Shown: in pieces, positions 24,553-36,887 of the stretch
Layout: every line of letters begins with the position of its first letter
Numbering within the stretch: position 1 is the first letter of the stretch
NCBI GenBank assembly: GCA_014773175.1
Contig: VXCM01001272.1
Coordinates: 49,747-113,746, forward strand
DNA from: Lucifuga dentata
Taxonomy: Eukaryota > Chordata > Actinopteri > Ophidiiformes > Bythitidae
DNA length: 64,000 nucleotides
Direction of reading: 5' to 3'
Position numbers and translations under genes: made by a program
The notes under the pieces: generated by a model
Told to the model about the DNA's origin: nothing
Databases searched by the model: none
What the model saw: the letters and a program-made list of their open reading frames with translations, nothing else

Positions 24553-26556
24553 CTACCACAGCGACCACAGAGAACAGAAGGAAGAGAGTGAAGAGAGACC
24601 ACAAGGAGAGAGAAAGAGCAAAAGCAAGGAAAATATCAGGACAAGGCAGAGAGAGAGGCAAGCTGTGGGGCTGACACAACAAGCAGCCTTATTTAAAAAA
24701 CATGAGCTGGAGCCCAGTGCAATTGACTGCTACAACAGAGAGCTTATGCAGATGAGAGCCGACCTAATGACTAAATGGAGTGGATGGAGAAAAGAAAAGA
24801 GAGGAGGGAGAGATTAAAGAGGAGATGGAAAACAGCGGCGAGGAAGTAGTGTTTAAGTGTCTGTGATGAAGTGTAAACAGAGGAGTTTCTCTGCTGTGTA
24901 GAGGAAGGATGTGTTAAACACAGACAGGAGAAAAGAGGAGAACACAGTTTTACCAGGCTCCATCAAAGAGCTGGATAGCAAAAGCACACCTTGTTCGGCC
25001 TTGTGTAACCTCATTATGAGATGTGTGTACCAACAGGAGTACTGGTATGTTTACATATGTAGTGTAAATTCTATTTCCATGGTAATATCAAACTTTATTT
25101 TATCCATGTTTACTGAGACGTTTGTGATGAAGATCTGAAGCTGCAGGGAGGAATTATCTCGATTATGACCTTATCTGGTACGCTGTTTGAGAATGAAAAT
25201 GGAAGGCAGCAGCAGCATAGACAAACATTGATACTCATGTTTTGAATCAGCCACAAATCAATAAACAATATCAGGCTAATTCTCACCAATTACAGAGCAG
25301 CATTTGTGCATCAGTGAGTTCCATTACAGCTGAGGGGCCCCAAGCTTTAAGCAAGGAGGGGGGTTAAAGGCATATGCAATGGAGAGCTTTTGATGGTTTA
25401 TGTGGAGGAGATGGGGTCCGGGCTTTTGGGGGAGGAAAGCTGTTTACCTGGAACAGAGGATTATGGGACAACTCCCTGTGGCATGTTGGAAGCTGTGGGG
25501 GTCCGTGAGGGCTGGGCCTTAAATCAGTTTATGGAACAGTCACACCTCTCAAAGTCCCTCACCACGACTGTCTCCTCTCGCTGCGTGTCTGTCTGCGTCT
25601 CTCTTTCTCACGCACATACACCCACACACACACACATCAGCACATACATCCACACACATCAGCACACACTCTTCATCACCCCAAAATATTTATCCTCTCT
25701 CCATTCTGTATTTGCANCCACACACATCAGCACACACTCTTCATCACCCCAAAATATTTATCCTCTCTCCATTCTGTATTTGCAAAACATTTAAGTCTCA
25801 GTTAAGTTCTCAAACTTAATCTATCCAACAACTTTTCTTTTCCCCCCCACTCCTTACATTATAATTTAATGTCATAAAAAAAAATGATTATTCAAAGTTA
25901 TAGTTTTCAACACTGCAACAATGTTTAACGGTGACAATATATAATGTAGATTCAGTCTTACACATTAAAACTAAAACAGCTAAAATGATAAAAGATAACA
26001 AAAATCCAAAGAGACAAAGTATCTGAACAATGATCTCGAAGTGTGGCATTCATGGGAATCTATCGGGGGGATGAGTGTGTGTTGCCCTGTTATCTTGGGA
26101 ATTTTCCCCTGGCCAATTCTGCTATAATATGCACACCATAGCAGACAAATTAGAGATAAGGGGAAACAAAGTAGAAAGCTTTGTTCTGGCCAAAACAGTA
26201 TCCAGTATATGAAGTCACTGAAGGCTTTGTCTTCGTAACATCAGTGAGAGCTTTGTCCTTCTCAGTTTGTCGAGGGACCATAAGAATGGTGCAGTGAGAT
26301 CAGAGAGAAGGAGAATTGTGGGCAGATGCCAAATAGAACACTCCTACTCTAAATTGGGACAGTCTGTTGGCAGCAGGAAGTATGTGCGTGTGTATATGTT
26401 TGTGTGTAAGCATACAATGCAACTGTTTCTGTTCTCGTTGCGTACTGTGCTATAAAATGTTTGCATTCCTCACTTTTTTCCTGTCAAGTGAGTGTGGGTG
26501 GGTTATTCTTGTGTGTGTCTATTTGCATTGCTCTATTCACACAACTGATGTGAACT
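24553..26556. other. Non-coding stretch, purine-rich at 24560-24900
   Basis: The + strand is purine-rich from about 24560 to 24900. The rest is unique sequence with no supported gene, apart from the duplicated segment at 25650-25784. Confidence 0.5.
25650..25784. repeat. 67-bp direct duplication around a single N (assembly artefact)
   Basis: Copy 25650-25716, N at 25717, copy 25718-25784, identical. Confidence 0.9.
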
Positions 26557-26588
26557 GGTGTGCGTGTGTGTGTGTGTGTGTGTGTGTC
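26557..26588. repeat. (GT)n microsatellite
   Basis: About 14 GT units with one GC interruption. Confidence 0.93.
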
Positions 26589-28494
26589 TCAGTGTGAGTG
26601 GGAGTGAGAGTGCATGTGCTACACTGAGTTTAATTAGCCTGCATGGCGACGGCAGGGCTGTGGTCAGAAAGGGTTATAGAACAGTTGAAAGGGAGCAGGT
26701 GGCCTCTGCTACTTGGGGGAGTCACACTGAAGCCTCCAGGGCGGCTCCCCCACCTGTCCACACAGCCCCGGCCTTCACCGCCTCTGATCCCCATCACAGG
26801 AAGTGAACACAGAGGCCTTACCTACCTGCCCCTCTGAGCTCAAAGAAGGCTGGAGGATGGCAATTACTAATCGCTAACGTGCCTTATGCCTGCCTGCCCT
26901 ATTCACCTCACACTAAGCAGGGAGAACTTAAAGGGCTTTTGGTCCTTTAAATGAGAAAAGCGTGGAAAATCAGCAGGGGCTCTGGAGGGCAAGAGCTGAC
27001 TGCAATATTATGGCTCTGAGAAAGAGCTAGAGAGACATGGACACAGAGTAGCGAGTGCCAGGTGGCAGCAGTGACATGTCTCTGCCACCTGTCCTGGGGA
27101 ATATGAACCCTTCTCGCTCCTCCTGTTCTCCCAATGTGGGATGACACTGGCCTCCGTCTGCCTGACTGGCTTGCTGGCTGTCAGCATGTCCATCTATCCG
27201 TTTGGCTGTCTGTCGGCCTCGCTACTAGTCAGTCAGTCATTAAGTCAGTCAGTCTCCCTATCCGTCAGTCTTTCTTTTAGTCCATTGGTCTTGCCTCTGG
27301 CTGTATTCATCTTCCCTTCCCCACTTTAATGTTTGTAATGCATTTGTATTTATTCCTATGGCTCTTCTCACCATTCTCTTGATTTATGGCCATTTTTCTT
27401 CTTTGTTGTCTCCCTCGCTGCCTTCCATATCCCTCTTCTCTTATTTGTTCTTTGCTCCCTACCCTATAAACATCCTCTTTTCCCCTATAAAAACAAATTT
27501 TCCTCCGTTCTTCCTTCCCTCCCTCTGTTCATCCCTCCTTCCTTCCCTCATATTCTGCCCTTCCTTCTCTGCTCTCCCTCCACTCTTCCACCCCTGCCCA
27601 TTCTTACTCCCTGGCTCCAGTTCAGCCAAGCCAAGTGCAGTAAAAAGCTTTAGCTATGGACATGGCAACTAATCATTTCAATTATGACAGCCACACATGC
27701 ACACACCAATACACACAAACACACCCATGAACAGATACACAAACACATACAAGCACATCACAGAAAAGACTACCTTCAGCAAAGCACGAAAAGACAGGAG
27801 AATTCACTGTCAGCTAAGTTTAACTTCAAAATGGTCCTTCTCGTGCTTAATATGCAAAGTCTCTACTCTGCAGGCTCTTAGAAAGGAAATGGCAGTTACA
27901 AAGCAATGAGAGTGGACAGAAAAATGTCTATGATGACACAAAGATTGCGCTGGGGGTAAAGTTTCATGTCACCCAGCTTGGAAACAGGAAACAGTTGAAA
28001 GGGCACCGCTAAAAGCCCAAACCGCCACTCTGATGGTCTGTGGAGTAGAAAGCAATGATTGAAAATGCACATAGACACCAGAGAATGCATGCACACGTTT
28101 GCACGCACAGTAACAACCATTCAAATGCATACATGAACACTCTCACACACATACACACACATACACAGACAGAGGACAGCAGAAACTCCTCCTGCCAGCC
28201 CTGCACCATCTGTCTCTCTGTCTGTGCTTCACAGCCGTGCCCAAACAGGGCCCCAGCAGAGTCAGTGTGAAATTAGCTGCCTTTGTGGGGCTTTGTCTGC
28301 TTGTGCATGTCTGTTTGGGTGTACCAGCATGCTTGGTTTAGATGCGTATTTTAGAACATATTTGATTTCAGTCTGTCAAGAGGTAACCCACATTGGAGTG
28401 CTCGTGCATGTGTGTATGTTTGTGTGTGTGTATGACAGAAAGGTAGTGGTGGGACCATGGAAAAACCACAGTCTGAGCTAATGGCTATTTCCCC
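26589..28494. other. Non-coding stretch with a GC-richer segment
   Basis: 26640-27130 is GC-richer than its surroundings and includes the hairpin at 27059-27091 and an ATTACTAATCGC motif near 26860. 27210-27310 has CAGT-type repeats and 27350-27600 is pyrimidine-rich. It may hold conserved non-coding sequence, but I cannot test conservation. No coding exon is supported. Confidence 0.45.
27059..27091. repeat. 10-bp inverted repeat, 13-base loop
   Basis: CAGGTGGCAG (27059-27068) and CTGCCACCTG (27082-27091) are exact reverse complements. Each contains CAGGTG, an E-box of the type bound by ZEB, SNAIL or E proteins. Confidence 0.8.
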
Positions 28495-28711
28495 TGACCT
28501 CTGACCTTTAAACAACCACACTGACCTTAGTCTCTATACGCTCCACCTACACGCCATGTCTGTGAGATGAGTGACTGTATGTGTACATGCTACTGTAACA
28601 CCAGTCAGTCCTTGGAAGCCTATTTCACGTTGTTGGCCCCTACCTAGCTCCCAGGGTGCTCTTTGATATCCACTCAGCCCTTTGACCTTTCATGACCTTT
28701 GACCTGACCTT
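28495..28711. promoter_or_regulatory. Dense nuclear-receptor half-site cluster with two DR1 elements
   Basis: TGACCTCTGACCT (28495-28507) is a perfect DR1 when read on the minus strand. TGACCTTTGACCT (28693-28705) is a second DR1, and a further TGACCT at 28683-28688 and an overlapping GACCT follow or precede it. A lone TGACCT lies near 28523. DR1 elements are bound by RXR heterodimers, HNF4 and COUP-TF. Function is inferred from motif density only. Confidence 0.45.
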
Positions 28712-28971
28712 GCAACCCCAAGCTTTTGAGAGGTCTGTCTCCTCCTATCTCTGTCTACTAATGTGTGATAAATCATGTCTGCTCTGACACCATTCTGGAC
28801 ACACACACACACATATACACACACCCCAATTATCCATCTACCACATCATCACCCCCACACCCCTCACATTAATGAGTCCAGAGGTTAAAGGTTGTTGACA
28901 TTCCCCCGCACTTTTGTCTGAACACTATTGCATGGACACACTAACATGCACACACACACAGACACATGGGA

Positions 28972-28974
<3 letters not shown>

Positions 28975-29003
<29 letters not shown>
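28975..29003. repeat. (GA)n microsatellite
   Basis: About 14 GA units. Confidence 0.95.
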
Positions 29004-29007
<4 letters not shown>

Positions 29008-29726
29008 AACAAAAAGAAGAAACTTGCTCCCATCCCAGCTTGGTGAATGGCAGTAAATGTGCTCGATGGGCCTTTTAAAGTCAAAAAGAGAATTTTCTCT
29101 TAGTCCTAAGCAAAGATTCAAAAGAGCATTTTACCACACAGACAAAATAACTACAAAGTGTATTCAGAGTTTCAGCATTGAAAAAGTCTGAAAGGTGATT
29201 CAGTGTGTGGTCTGAGGCTTGTAGAGGGCAGTCTGGACTGCTGCTAGACAGACTGATGAAGAACGCCGCTGCCTTGTGACAGATAATCATTGTCTTCTTC
29301 TCTGCTGCAGCATCTTGGCGAGGAGACAAACCGTCTGGCAAACAGACAGCTTTACAGCACAGAGCTCAATCAAACTGCCTCAAAACCTACACATCCACAC
29401 TCATTCATACAGTTTTAAGCACACACACATGCACACACACAGACACACACACACACACACAACAATCCTAGAGCCAGCAGAGCCTAACCCAGATTGATAA
29501 CACCAAACAAATCAGTCGATTCTCCTCCATGCTTATGGGAACATAGCTTCATCAACAGTGACATTTTGATTGTTGCATACTTTACTTACTTAATTAATTT
29601 AGAAGTGTTCTAATTCAGATGCCATTAACATTGTACACTGGCTGATTTCAGCTATTATGCCTGCATAGATGAGCAGTAAAGTCAGCAGTCATGACAAAGG
29701 AAGGAACACTCTGCTCCACTATGCTA

Positions 29727-29741
29727 AGCGCCCTCTGCTGG
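29727..29741 (-). promoter_or_regulatory. CTCF-type binding motif
   Basis: The minus strand reads CCAGCAGAGGGCGCT, which matches the vertebrate CTCF core (CCASYAGRKGGCRSY) at every position. CTCF marks insulators and chromatin loop anchors. Occupancy cannot be judged from sequence. Confidence 0.55.
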
Positions 29742-30670
29742 ACAGAAGAGGTATAACACCATGCACATCTCAGGAGACTCAGCAGTAGGTTGCTGGTTAG
29801 GAAATTGGCAGCAGCCAAAGTCAAAGCTGATAGACTTTGCTTTTCACCCAATCCTCTCCCTAAGGACTAGACTCCCCACAAACAACACAAGAGGAACAAA
29901 GTGGGGAAAAGGTCTTAGCCAGGCAACTGTGTATTGTATTCCTATTGTGTGTGTGTGTGTACACTGCAGTGACGTGATGACAGCCCACCTTCTGTTTTGC
30001 CAAGTGAGAAACAGAATGAATTAGAGAGAATAGTAAAGAAACAGACTCAGATAACAAGTGTGCTGAGGGTTGTGTGTCTGAGAGAGCATGCATCATGGAG
30101 GTATCTGTCACGTTGTATTTTATCTGAAAATATTTTACATGTTTGTTTCTGTTTTTGTGCCCAGGCATGTGTCCATCCTATCTTTTCCCCTCCAATAATG
30201 GCTGATCCTTCACCCACACATTCACCTCTACACCCTGCAACAATTGTCCCTTTGAATCCCAGGGCCCCTCAAGTCCCCAAGGGGTGTGGTTGCAGTAGGA
30301 GGGCAGGAATGGCAGTCTGATCCTGAGCTGAGCTAACAGGATTAGAGGAGCTGAGAGAAGGAGCCCCCCCTTGTTGTCTCTGGGGATCAGAAATGACACT
30401 TGGCCTCAGCAGATGCCCTTACACCTGCACGACTAACACTTGGAGAGTCTTCATCAAATTCAAAATACAGGTGGCAGTGACAGGAACAGCAGCAGAACAA
30501 TGACAGACAGGTTGTCCCCGGAATCCTCAGACCAGGAAGGAGTGAAGTGAAGTGAAAGCAAAACACACACTTCTCCTTTCCTTACTGTCAACAATCCTTT
30601 CTTTTAGCAAGGCACCAAACAATTAATAACTAACTTCCATTCAGGTGGAAAAACAGAATGCTCAGTTGAC
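29742..30670. other. Unique non-coding stretch
   Basis: No repeat or exon recognised. A CCCC tract lies at 30364-30370. Confidence 0.5.
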
Positions 30671-30692
30671 TTTCACTGGTTAAGAAAAATGT
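30671..30692 (+). repeat. Short dispersed motif preceding a microsatellite (copy 2)
   Basis: 22 bases match 5331-5352 with one substitution. The core is CTGGTTAAGAAAAATGT. In both places a microsatellite starts within a few dozen bases downstream. Confidence 0.7.
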
Positions 30693-30704
30693 AAAATATT
30701 TATA

Positions 30705-30705
30705 C

Positions 30706-30758
<53 letters not shown>

Positions 30759-30759
30759 N

Positions 30760-30812
<53 letters not shown>
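30705..30812. repeat. (TA)n(GA)n duplicated around a single N (assembly artefact)
   Basis: The same TA run, GA run and GT ending occur on both sides of N 30759. One genomic TA/GA microsatellite has probably been represented twice. Confidence 0.88.
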
Positions 30813-30814
<2 letters not shown>

Positions 30815-31252
30815 GAATGAGACTGATAGGGTTTACGGAGCAAGCTGAAACCAAATGAAACCACTTCAGACCAGTTTATACGTGGTGCTAATGATGGCTG
30901 ACTAAATCACATTGGGTTAATGAATTTAGGGGCTCTCTAATAAAATCTGTGTGATCTGGCAATGACCTGACATCTGTACGTGTGTGGAGCCAGCCAAAGG
31001 ATAGAAATTCTGTCTGCATGGTTTTAATGGAAAAAAAGAAATAAAACAATAACCATGAAGATATCAGAGGGATACAGTGCCACAGTAGGTAAGCTGAGAA
31101 TAAGAGAAAAAAGGAGAGAGACAGAACAGGAGAAAGAGCGAGGGCGTGATTGTATGCGTGTGCATGAGTGCATGCATGCATTAATGATTGCACATCTGGT
31201 ATCCCAAAGAGTGAGGTTCCACAGTGACCCTATTTAGCTTTTCATAATATAC

Positions 31253-31277
31253 TCACACTCTCATTACCACCTAACCT

Positions 31278-31318
<41 letters not shown>

Positions 31319-31373
31319 NTCACACTCTCATTACCACCTAACCTCTAGTGTGTGTGTGTGTGTGTGTGTGTGT
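31253..31373. repeat. Direct duplication around a single N, with (GT)n (assembly artefact)
   Basis: TCACACTCTCATTACCACCT starts at 31253 and again at 31320, after N 31319. The GT run is longer in the first copy, so the true allele length is unresolved. Confidence 0.88.
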
Positions 31374-31542
31374 ATGCGTGTGTGTTATTGTGTGCTTCAC
31401 CCATTATGCTGTGTTTAAACATGAGAGAGCTCTTTGAGACATGAGAGAGCTGCATGATTGGATCAAACAGCCACAAATACACAAACACAGTCAAGAAGAG
31501 ATGCACACATGCTTCAACGAGCTTATATATACACAACTTCAT

Positions 31543-31546
<4 letters not shown>

Positions 31547-31581
<35 letters not shown>
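31547..31581. repeat. (AC)n microsatellite
   Basis: About 17 AC units. Confidence 0.95.
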
Positions 31582-31695
31582 ACCCTAAAATGCATAGCCC
31601 CTGCTCTGATTAATAAAAGTCAATTAGCAATTATAATTTCCATATTTAATCAGTCCCCTGTGGTGTTGCTCTGTGGCCTGAGCTTTGACAACTAG

Positions 31696-31878
31696 CTCTC
31701 TCTCTCTCTCTCTCTCTCTCACTCACTTTATGTCACGCTCTTCCGCTCTTCCCATCTTCTACATCATTAACATTTCAGTATCCCTCCCTTCTCCACCTCT
31801 CCCTCTACCAGCCCCTCCCTTCTTTCTATATTCCCTCTATGTTCCCCCTCCCCCACACACTCTCTCCCTCTTTCCTCC

Positions 31879-31913
<35 letters not shown>

Positions 31914-31942
31914 TCTCTCTCTCTGTCTCTCTCTCTCTCTCT
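31696..31942. repeat. Two (CT)n tracts in a pyrimidine-rich stretch
   Basis: CT runs at 31696-31720 and 31880-31942 (the latter with CCC and G interruptions) joined by C/T-rich sequence. Confidence 0.9.
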
Positions 31943-32113
31943 GATGAATGCCTCCCTTCATTAATCTTGATGTTTTTCCTCTTGCTGTGTTCTTTCACAG
32001 GCCTTCAAACCTCTTGCTAATTGCAATTAATCACAGAGAGAAACAGATGCTGGGAACAAAGGCAATCTGGGGGGCATAAATCTGTACATGTGTATGTGTG
32101 TGTTGTGACTGAG

Positions 32114-32238
32114 GTGCATGCATATGTGTGTATGTCCAAGGGTGTGTTGACCGGGGTGGGGGGGTTGATGAAGATNGTGCATGCATATGTGTGTATGTCC
32201 AAGGGTGTGTTGACCGGGGTGGGGGGGTTGATGAAGAT
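32114..32238. repeat. 62-bp direct duplication around a single N (assembly artefact)
   Basis: Copy 32114-32175, N at 32176, copy 32177-32238, identical. Confidence 0.9.
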
Positions 32239-34128
32239 GTCACTCAAGATGTCACACAAAAGTTGGGTGTCGGCATAGATTTGACATCAATCCTGGGCTG
32301 TGTAAGTGGGTGTCAGCATGTCTGTGTGGGTCTGTGTGCATAAATATGGGAGATTCTGTGTGTTGTGCATCGTCAAACCCATCACAGCTTTTTATAGTAT
32401 CTAACCTGATAAATTCCTTGCTTTGTCAGGTTTGCCTGACTTTCACTGTATCTCTGTGAGTCTTATCGGTCCTTTTTGCGTGAAGATAACCACAGCAATT
32501 ACAGAACAGAATTATAAAAAAACAAACAAAAACAACAAAAGTAGAATTCAACATGCCCGATCCTTCTCCTTCTGATGTATACTCGAACACAGTGATTACT
32601 GATCCCTAAGTGGTGTTATTTTATTCCACCTGCAGAGAATAATCACAATCTCTTTCTTACCATCTTCCTTCATCTTTTTTCCTTTTTCCTATCCATCATC
32701 TTCCTCTCCACTCCATCCCTTCTTGCGATGTCTGCCAGCCCTGCTGGGCCTTCTGTGAACACACACTATGTTTCAAGAGAATAAAGCAGACTTGCACACA
32801 AATACACATAGGCATACACAGCCACACACACACACCAGGGGCGTGCAAAGACATCATCTGCAACCATTTATCTGAATCATAAAGAGGAGTGAGAGGTTTA
32901 ATATAAAGAGTGTGTGAGGCAGTATTATCCATCACAGCTATCTGCATCACTTATCAGCCACAAGGAGGCAAAGAGAAAGGCTGATGGAAAGTACAGACAC
33001 TGAAAGCAAAATAGAGAAGTAATGAAAAGAACCACAAGTCATATATCCTACTGTTTACGCACATGCTCTAAAGCATGAACATGAGGAGCATTCACTCAAA
33101 CAATACTACTCAACCCAGACGAGCGTCAAAAAACCCCATTATATAATCAGTGGGAGGCGATACAAGGGAAAGACGCAGAAGATCCATGGACACAACAGAA
33201 AAAAAAACCCCAGAGTGACCAACGCAATAAACTAACTACTACCACAGATAACAGACTACAGCTTCTTTTCTTCAGTCAAGGAAAGGATCATTTTAAATAT
33301 CTTTGTGTCCCTGCATATGGGGCATCAGAGGGACAATAATGACATCAAGCTGATCTGATATGTTCTGTAGAATTAATACAATACCCTAACCCTGAACATG
33401 CACCCCCAGGCTCCAACTACATGATCTTAGCGATAACAAGGCTAAAGAAGGAGGAACGATGGGAGTGAAATGAGTAAGATGGAAAGAATGGAAGGAGCGA
33501 AGGAGAGGAGGTGGAGTAAATACTGTAGCATCTCATAAATTGTTAAGAAGACATGAAACAGGTGCTGTCAATGCTGTATAGAAGGTGTATACCTTTTCTT
33601 TCTGTCATACTGTTTCTCTTATTCCNCCCCTCACCATTGCTCCATTTCCCTCTGTCTCTCCCTCACCTATTCTCAATAAAGCATAAATCCTATAATGCCT
33701 CACAGGCTCCTCTGGAGAGCGAACAAGATAGATAAAGAGAAAGAGGAAAATGAGAAACACTGTATAACAATAGTCATATAGTGCCAGATAATTAAAAAAT
33801 AAATATAGCCTGTGTTTGTATTTCTCTCATTATGTACACAGAACTGTCAGTGAGTCATTGAAAGTGACAGCACAGTACACACACAGCTAGGCCTTGCACC
33901 TCTGTTCTTCAGCAGCTACTGTAGATCGCTCACTGCTGCTGTCAAACTTCAAAGCCCAACGCACATTGAACTGTTTTTCATTTCTAGTAAAACTGGAGCG
34001 GGAGGAGATCTTTACTGAAAGCCTTGAGGGAGCTCTATTATGCCTCTACTGTTCTTTACCTGACAATTCTCAAACTTCAAGAAAATGACAAAGCCTACTC
34101 CCCAAAACATCCCCCACCCACCTCTCCG

Positions 34129-34130
<2 letters not shown>
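32239..34130. other. Unique non-coding stretch
   Basis: Contains an N in a C tract at 33626 and otherwise unique sequence. No exon or repeat family recognised. Confidence 0.5.

Positions 34131-34178
<48 letters not shown>
34131..34178. repeat. (AC)n microsatellite
   Basis: 24 uninterrupted AC units. Confidence 0.97.
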
Positions 34179-34180
<2 letters not shown>

Positions 34181-35189
34181 TCCTGTGACAATTCCCTCCC
34201 TGCAGGCTCCACTCAGCCTTTATTCATTTTTTATATATCCCCTCCTGTGAGTCTATTGCTTGGCACGCAGCAATCGCTGCACTTAACCCATTATGCTCAG
34301 TAACGCTCCCCAGAACGGTCGCTCCCTCCCCGGGATAAATTATTAACTTCCTCCTCGTCCCACCATTTATCACTGAGCCCCACCGAGCAGAACAGGAGAA
34401 CCATTGCTCATATCCATGGCAACAAGGGCCCATTTGCAGCAGTCAGATGCTGCTGATGATGAAGGCAGAGAAGAGGAAGAAAGAAAACAAACCTCCTTTT
34501 ATCAAGCTCTGGGGTGTTCGCATTAGACCTTTTTTTCTCTCTTCATACTTGATTTTCCTTTGCCTCAAGCTATCTCCTCCACTGCTTATCCCACTTTTTT
34601 TTTACAATCTCAATGTGCCACCCCTTGTCTCTTCCACTCTTGCTGCTCTCGCCTTGTTCACGCCATCAAGCCCTCTCCTCAAGTCTGAGATGGCAGCAGT
34701 ATGGATAATTAGATCAGTGCTTTTCTCTTGTCTCCATGGAGATAGATCATACAGTCAGGGCGACAGTCTGAGCTTTAGCACTAAGCGCTAACCTAATCAG
34801 AACGTTTGAACCCCAGCCTCAGCAAAACATAACCTAATAATACCAACATGAACCTATAGTGACCTGCTTCCCTGTGCACAGTCGTGCATGGAGGCAGGGG
34901 TGAGGGATAGTCCTGGTTAAACACATCAGGTCACACCACAGGACGCGAGTGTGTCAGTGTGTTCATATGTATCTGCATGAGTGAGTGTGTGAGCTTGAAA
35001 AGAGAAGGGCCTCACAGGTGTCCTAATTCATGAGCAATTGCAGCTCATGAATAATTAAATACAAAATGAAAATCACGCCTTTGATCATTTACATTCATGT
35101 CTAAAGCATTAATTAAACAAACCTTTTCTTTATCCCTAGAGGAACAGAAAAAAACCCCCACCAAGCAGTCAAAACAGCCAAATACTTAA
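34179..35189. other. Non-coding stretch, possible conserved elements
   Basis: 34255-34450 is complex sequence containing CCATGGCAAC, a half-site of the RFX X-box. 35000-35110 has the palindrome at 35026-35052 and several homeodomain-type ATTA/TAAT cores. I see no coding exon. Conservation is a guess from composition. Confidence 0.35.
35026..35052. repeat. 10-bp inverted repeat, 7-base loop
   Basis: ATTCATGAGC (35026-35035) pairs exactly with GCTCATGAAT (35043-35052) around AATTGCA. ATTAAAT and ATTAATTAAAC motifs follow. Confidence 0.8.
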
Positions 35190-35209
35190 ACACACACGCA
35201 CACACACAC

Positions 35210-35256
<47 letters not shown>
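35190..35256. repeat. (CA)n microsatellite
   Basis: About 33 CA units with two CG interruptions. Confidence 0.97.
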
Positions 35257-35259
<3 letters not shown>

Positions 35260-36856
35260 AGTATACAAAAAAATAATAATAATCCTTATTGTAGACAAGT
35301 GCACTCATCACACTATTTAGCCACTTCTGAAGAAACAAAATTCTATGTGCTAAGCAAGTTAGCATGACTCAACCTTGGACCAGCAACACAGTGAAAGTGA
35401 CTTAATATCTCTTCACGTGAGATTACTCTAATCTCCTCTAGTAGCTACGCTCAATGTATGCTACTGCAGTTTGCACAAAAACACAGCAATGTAAGCATAG
35501 GCTTTAATACTGAACAATGAGCAGGTGTGTCGGTGTGAATATGGCATGTTGTTGCTACATACACCTACAGATACAGGTGTTGCAATACTTCCTGCTGCAA
35601 AATACACACCAACATGCACAGATATAAGTACAGAAGTACACAAGCACATAGGCTAACTCATATAACACAATGCAAAGCGCAAAGGCAATTAGGTTCCATT
35701 CTCCTGTCGAGATGTGAAGCAGATGGTTTCTAATGGCTCTGATGGATTAACAACCACACAAGCAAACACATAAATATGCACACATGCACAGACACACACA
35801 GGGCTGGTCCAGATTTCACTGGCTTTTTGATATTCTCTCTCTCTCAGAGATGGACCTTATAAAAAGCTGCTGTTCTGCTGACCTCTTGTTTATAGCAACA
35901 GTAATATACACAGAGTGAATACTCATAAAGAAACAGAACTACCCTCCTCCTCCTCCTCCTCCTCCTCTCCTCCTCCTTCTCCTCCCTTTCTCTATCTGCC
36001 CACATCTCTCTCTGTTTATCTCAATCAGTCCCTGGCATAGTGTGGTCCTCCTCTTTGCTTAACCCACAGCCTTTTCAAACCAACCAGTTCCTTCTCCTTA
36101 ATAAGTCTGTTTGTATGCTGTACACAATTGCACAAGCCCCATCTAACACAAACACACACGCCCATACACTCATAGCCAAACTCCTATAACTCCCTGCCAG
36201 CTCCACTCTCCTCCTGTCACACCCCTCTGCCATCAATTTCTCCTCAGTAACAGAGAGAGGCACATCTGAGTTATGGAGGATATCAATATCTCTGGCATAA
36301 AGAGAAGGAGGGAGGGGCGCTCACTACAGGCTTCTTTTAGGACGCCTCGTAAAGCCAAATGAGAGTTGAAGAGGACGAGAGACGGAGGGAAGGTGGGGAG
36401 ATAGAGATAGAAGGAGGAAAAGCGAGTGCCGGTTGTTAACATGATGGCAGGTGGCCGTAAATAACTGAGATATAGATCTGCAGCATATGTGCAACGCTTA
36501 TGTGTGAGGTGTGTCTGCATGTGAGCTGGTGTGGATGGTAGCACTAGCAAGGTTAAAAAGGACTAAGTGGTTGTCTGGGTGCTCACCTGCTTTATACATG
36601 CTTGTTTCCTTTGACAATGTGTGTATTTACAGAGAATGTCAACAATGTGTGTATTACCTATTGGTTATGGCTGATCCCTCCAGGGAATTTATGCTGTCAG
36701 TGTCCGAAATGCCTAACACTAGGCTGTAAAGAGGTGTCTGTCTCCGCCGACATTGCCAAACTGTCCATAAAACTGTCACCTAGGACAGTCTCAGTCACAC
36801 AGGACAAGACAGGCCAGGCAGCCATTAAACTATCAGTTTACACTATGAGGGGAGGG
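35257..36856. other. Non-coding stretch
   Basis: A TCC-repeat tract at 35945-35975 and purine-rich sequence at 36300-36420. Otherwise unique, with no gene recognised. Confidence 0.5.

Positions 36857-36884
<28 letters not shown>
36857..36884. repeat. (GT)n microsatellite
   Basis: Fourteen GT units followed by a G-rich segment. Confidence 0.95.
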
Positions 36885-36887
<3 letters not shown>

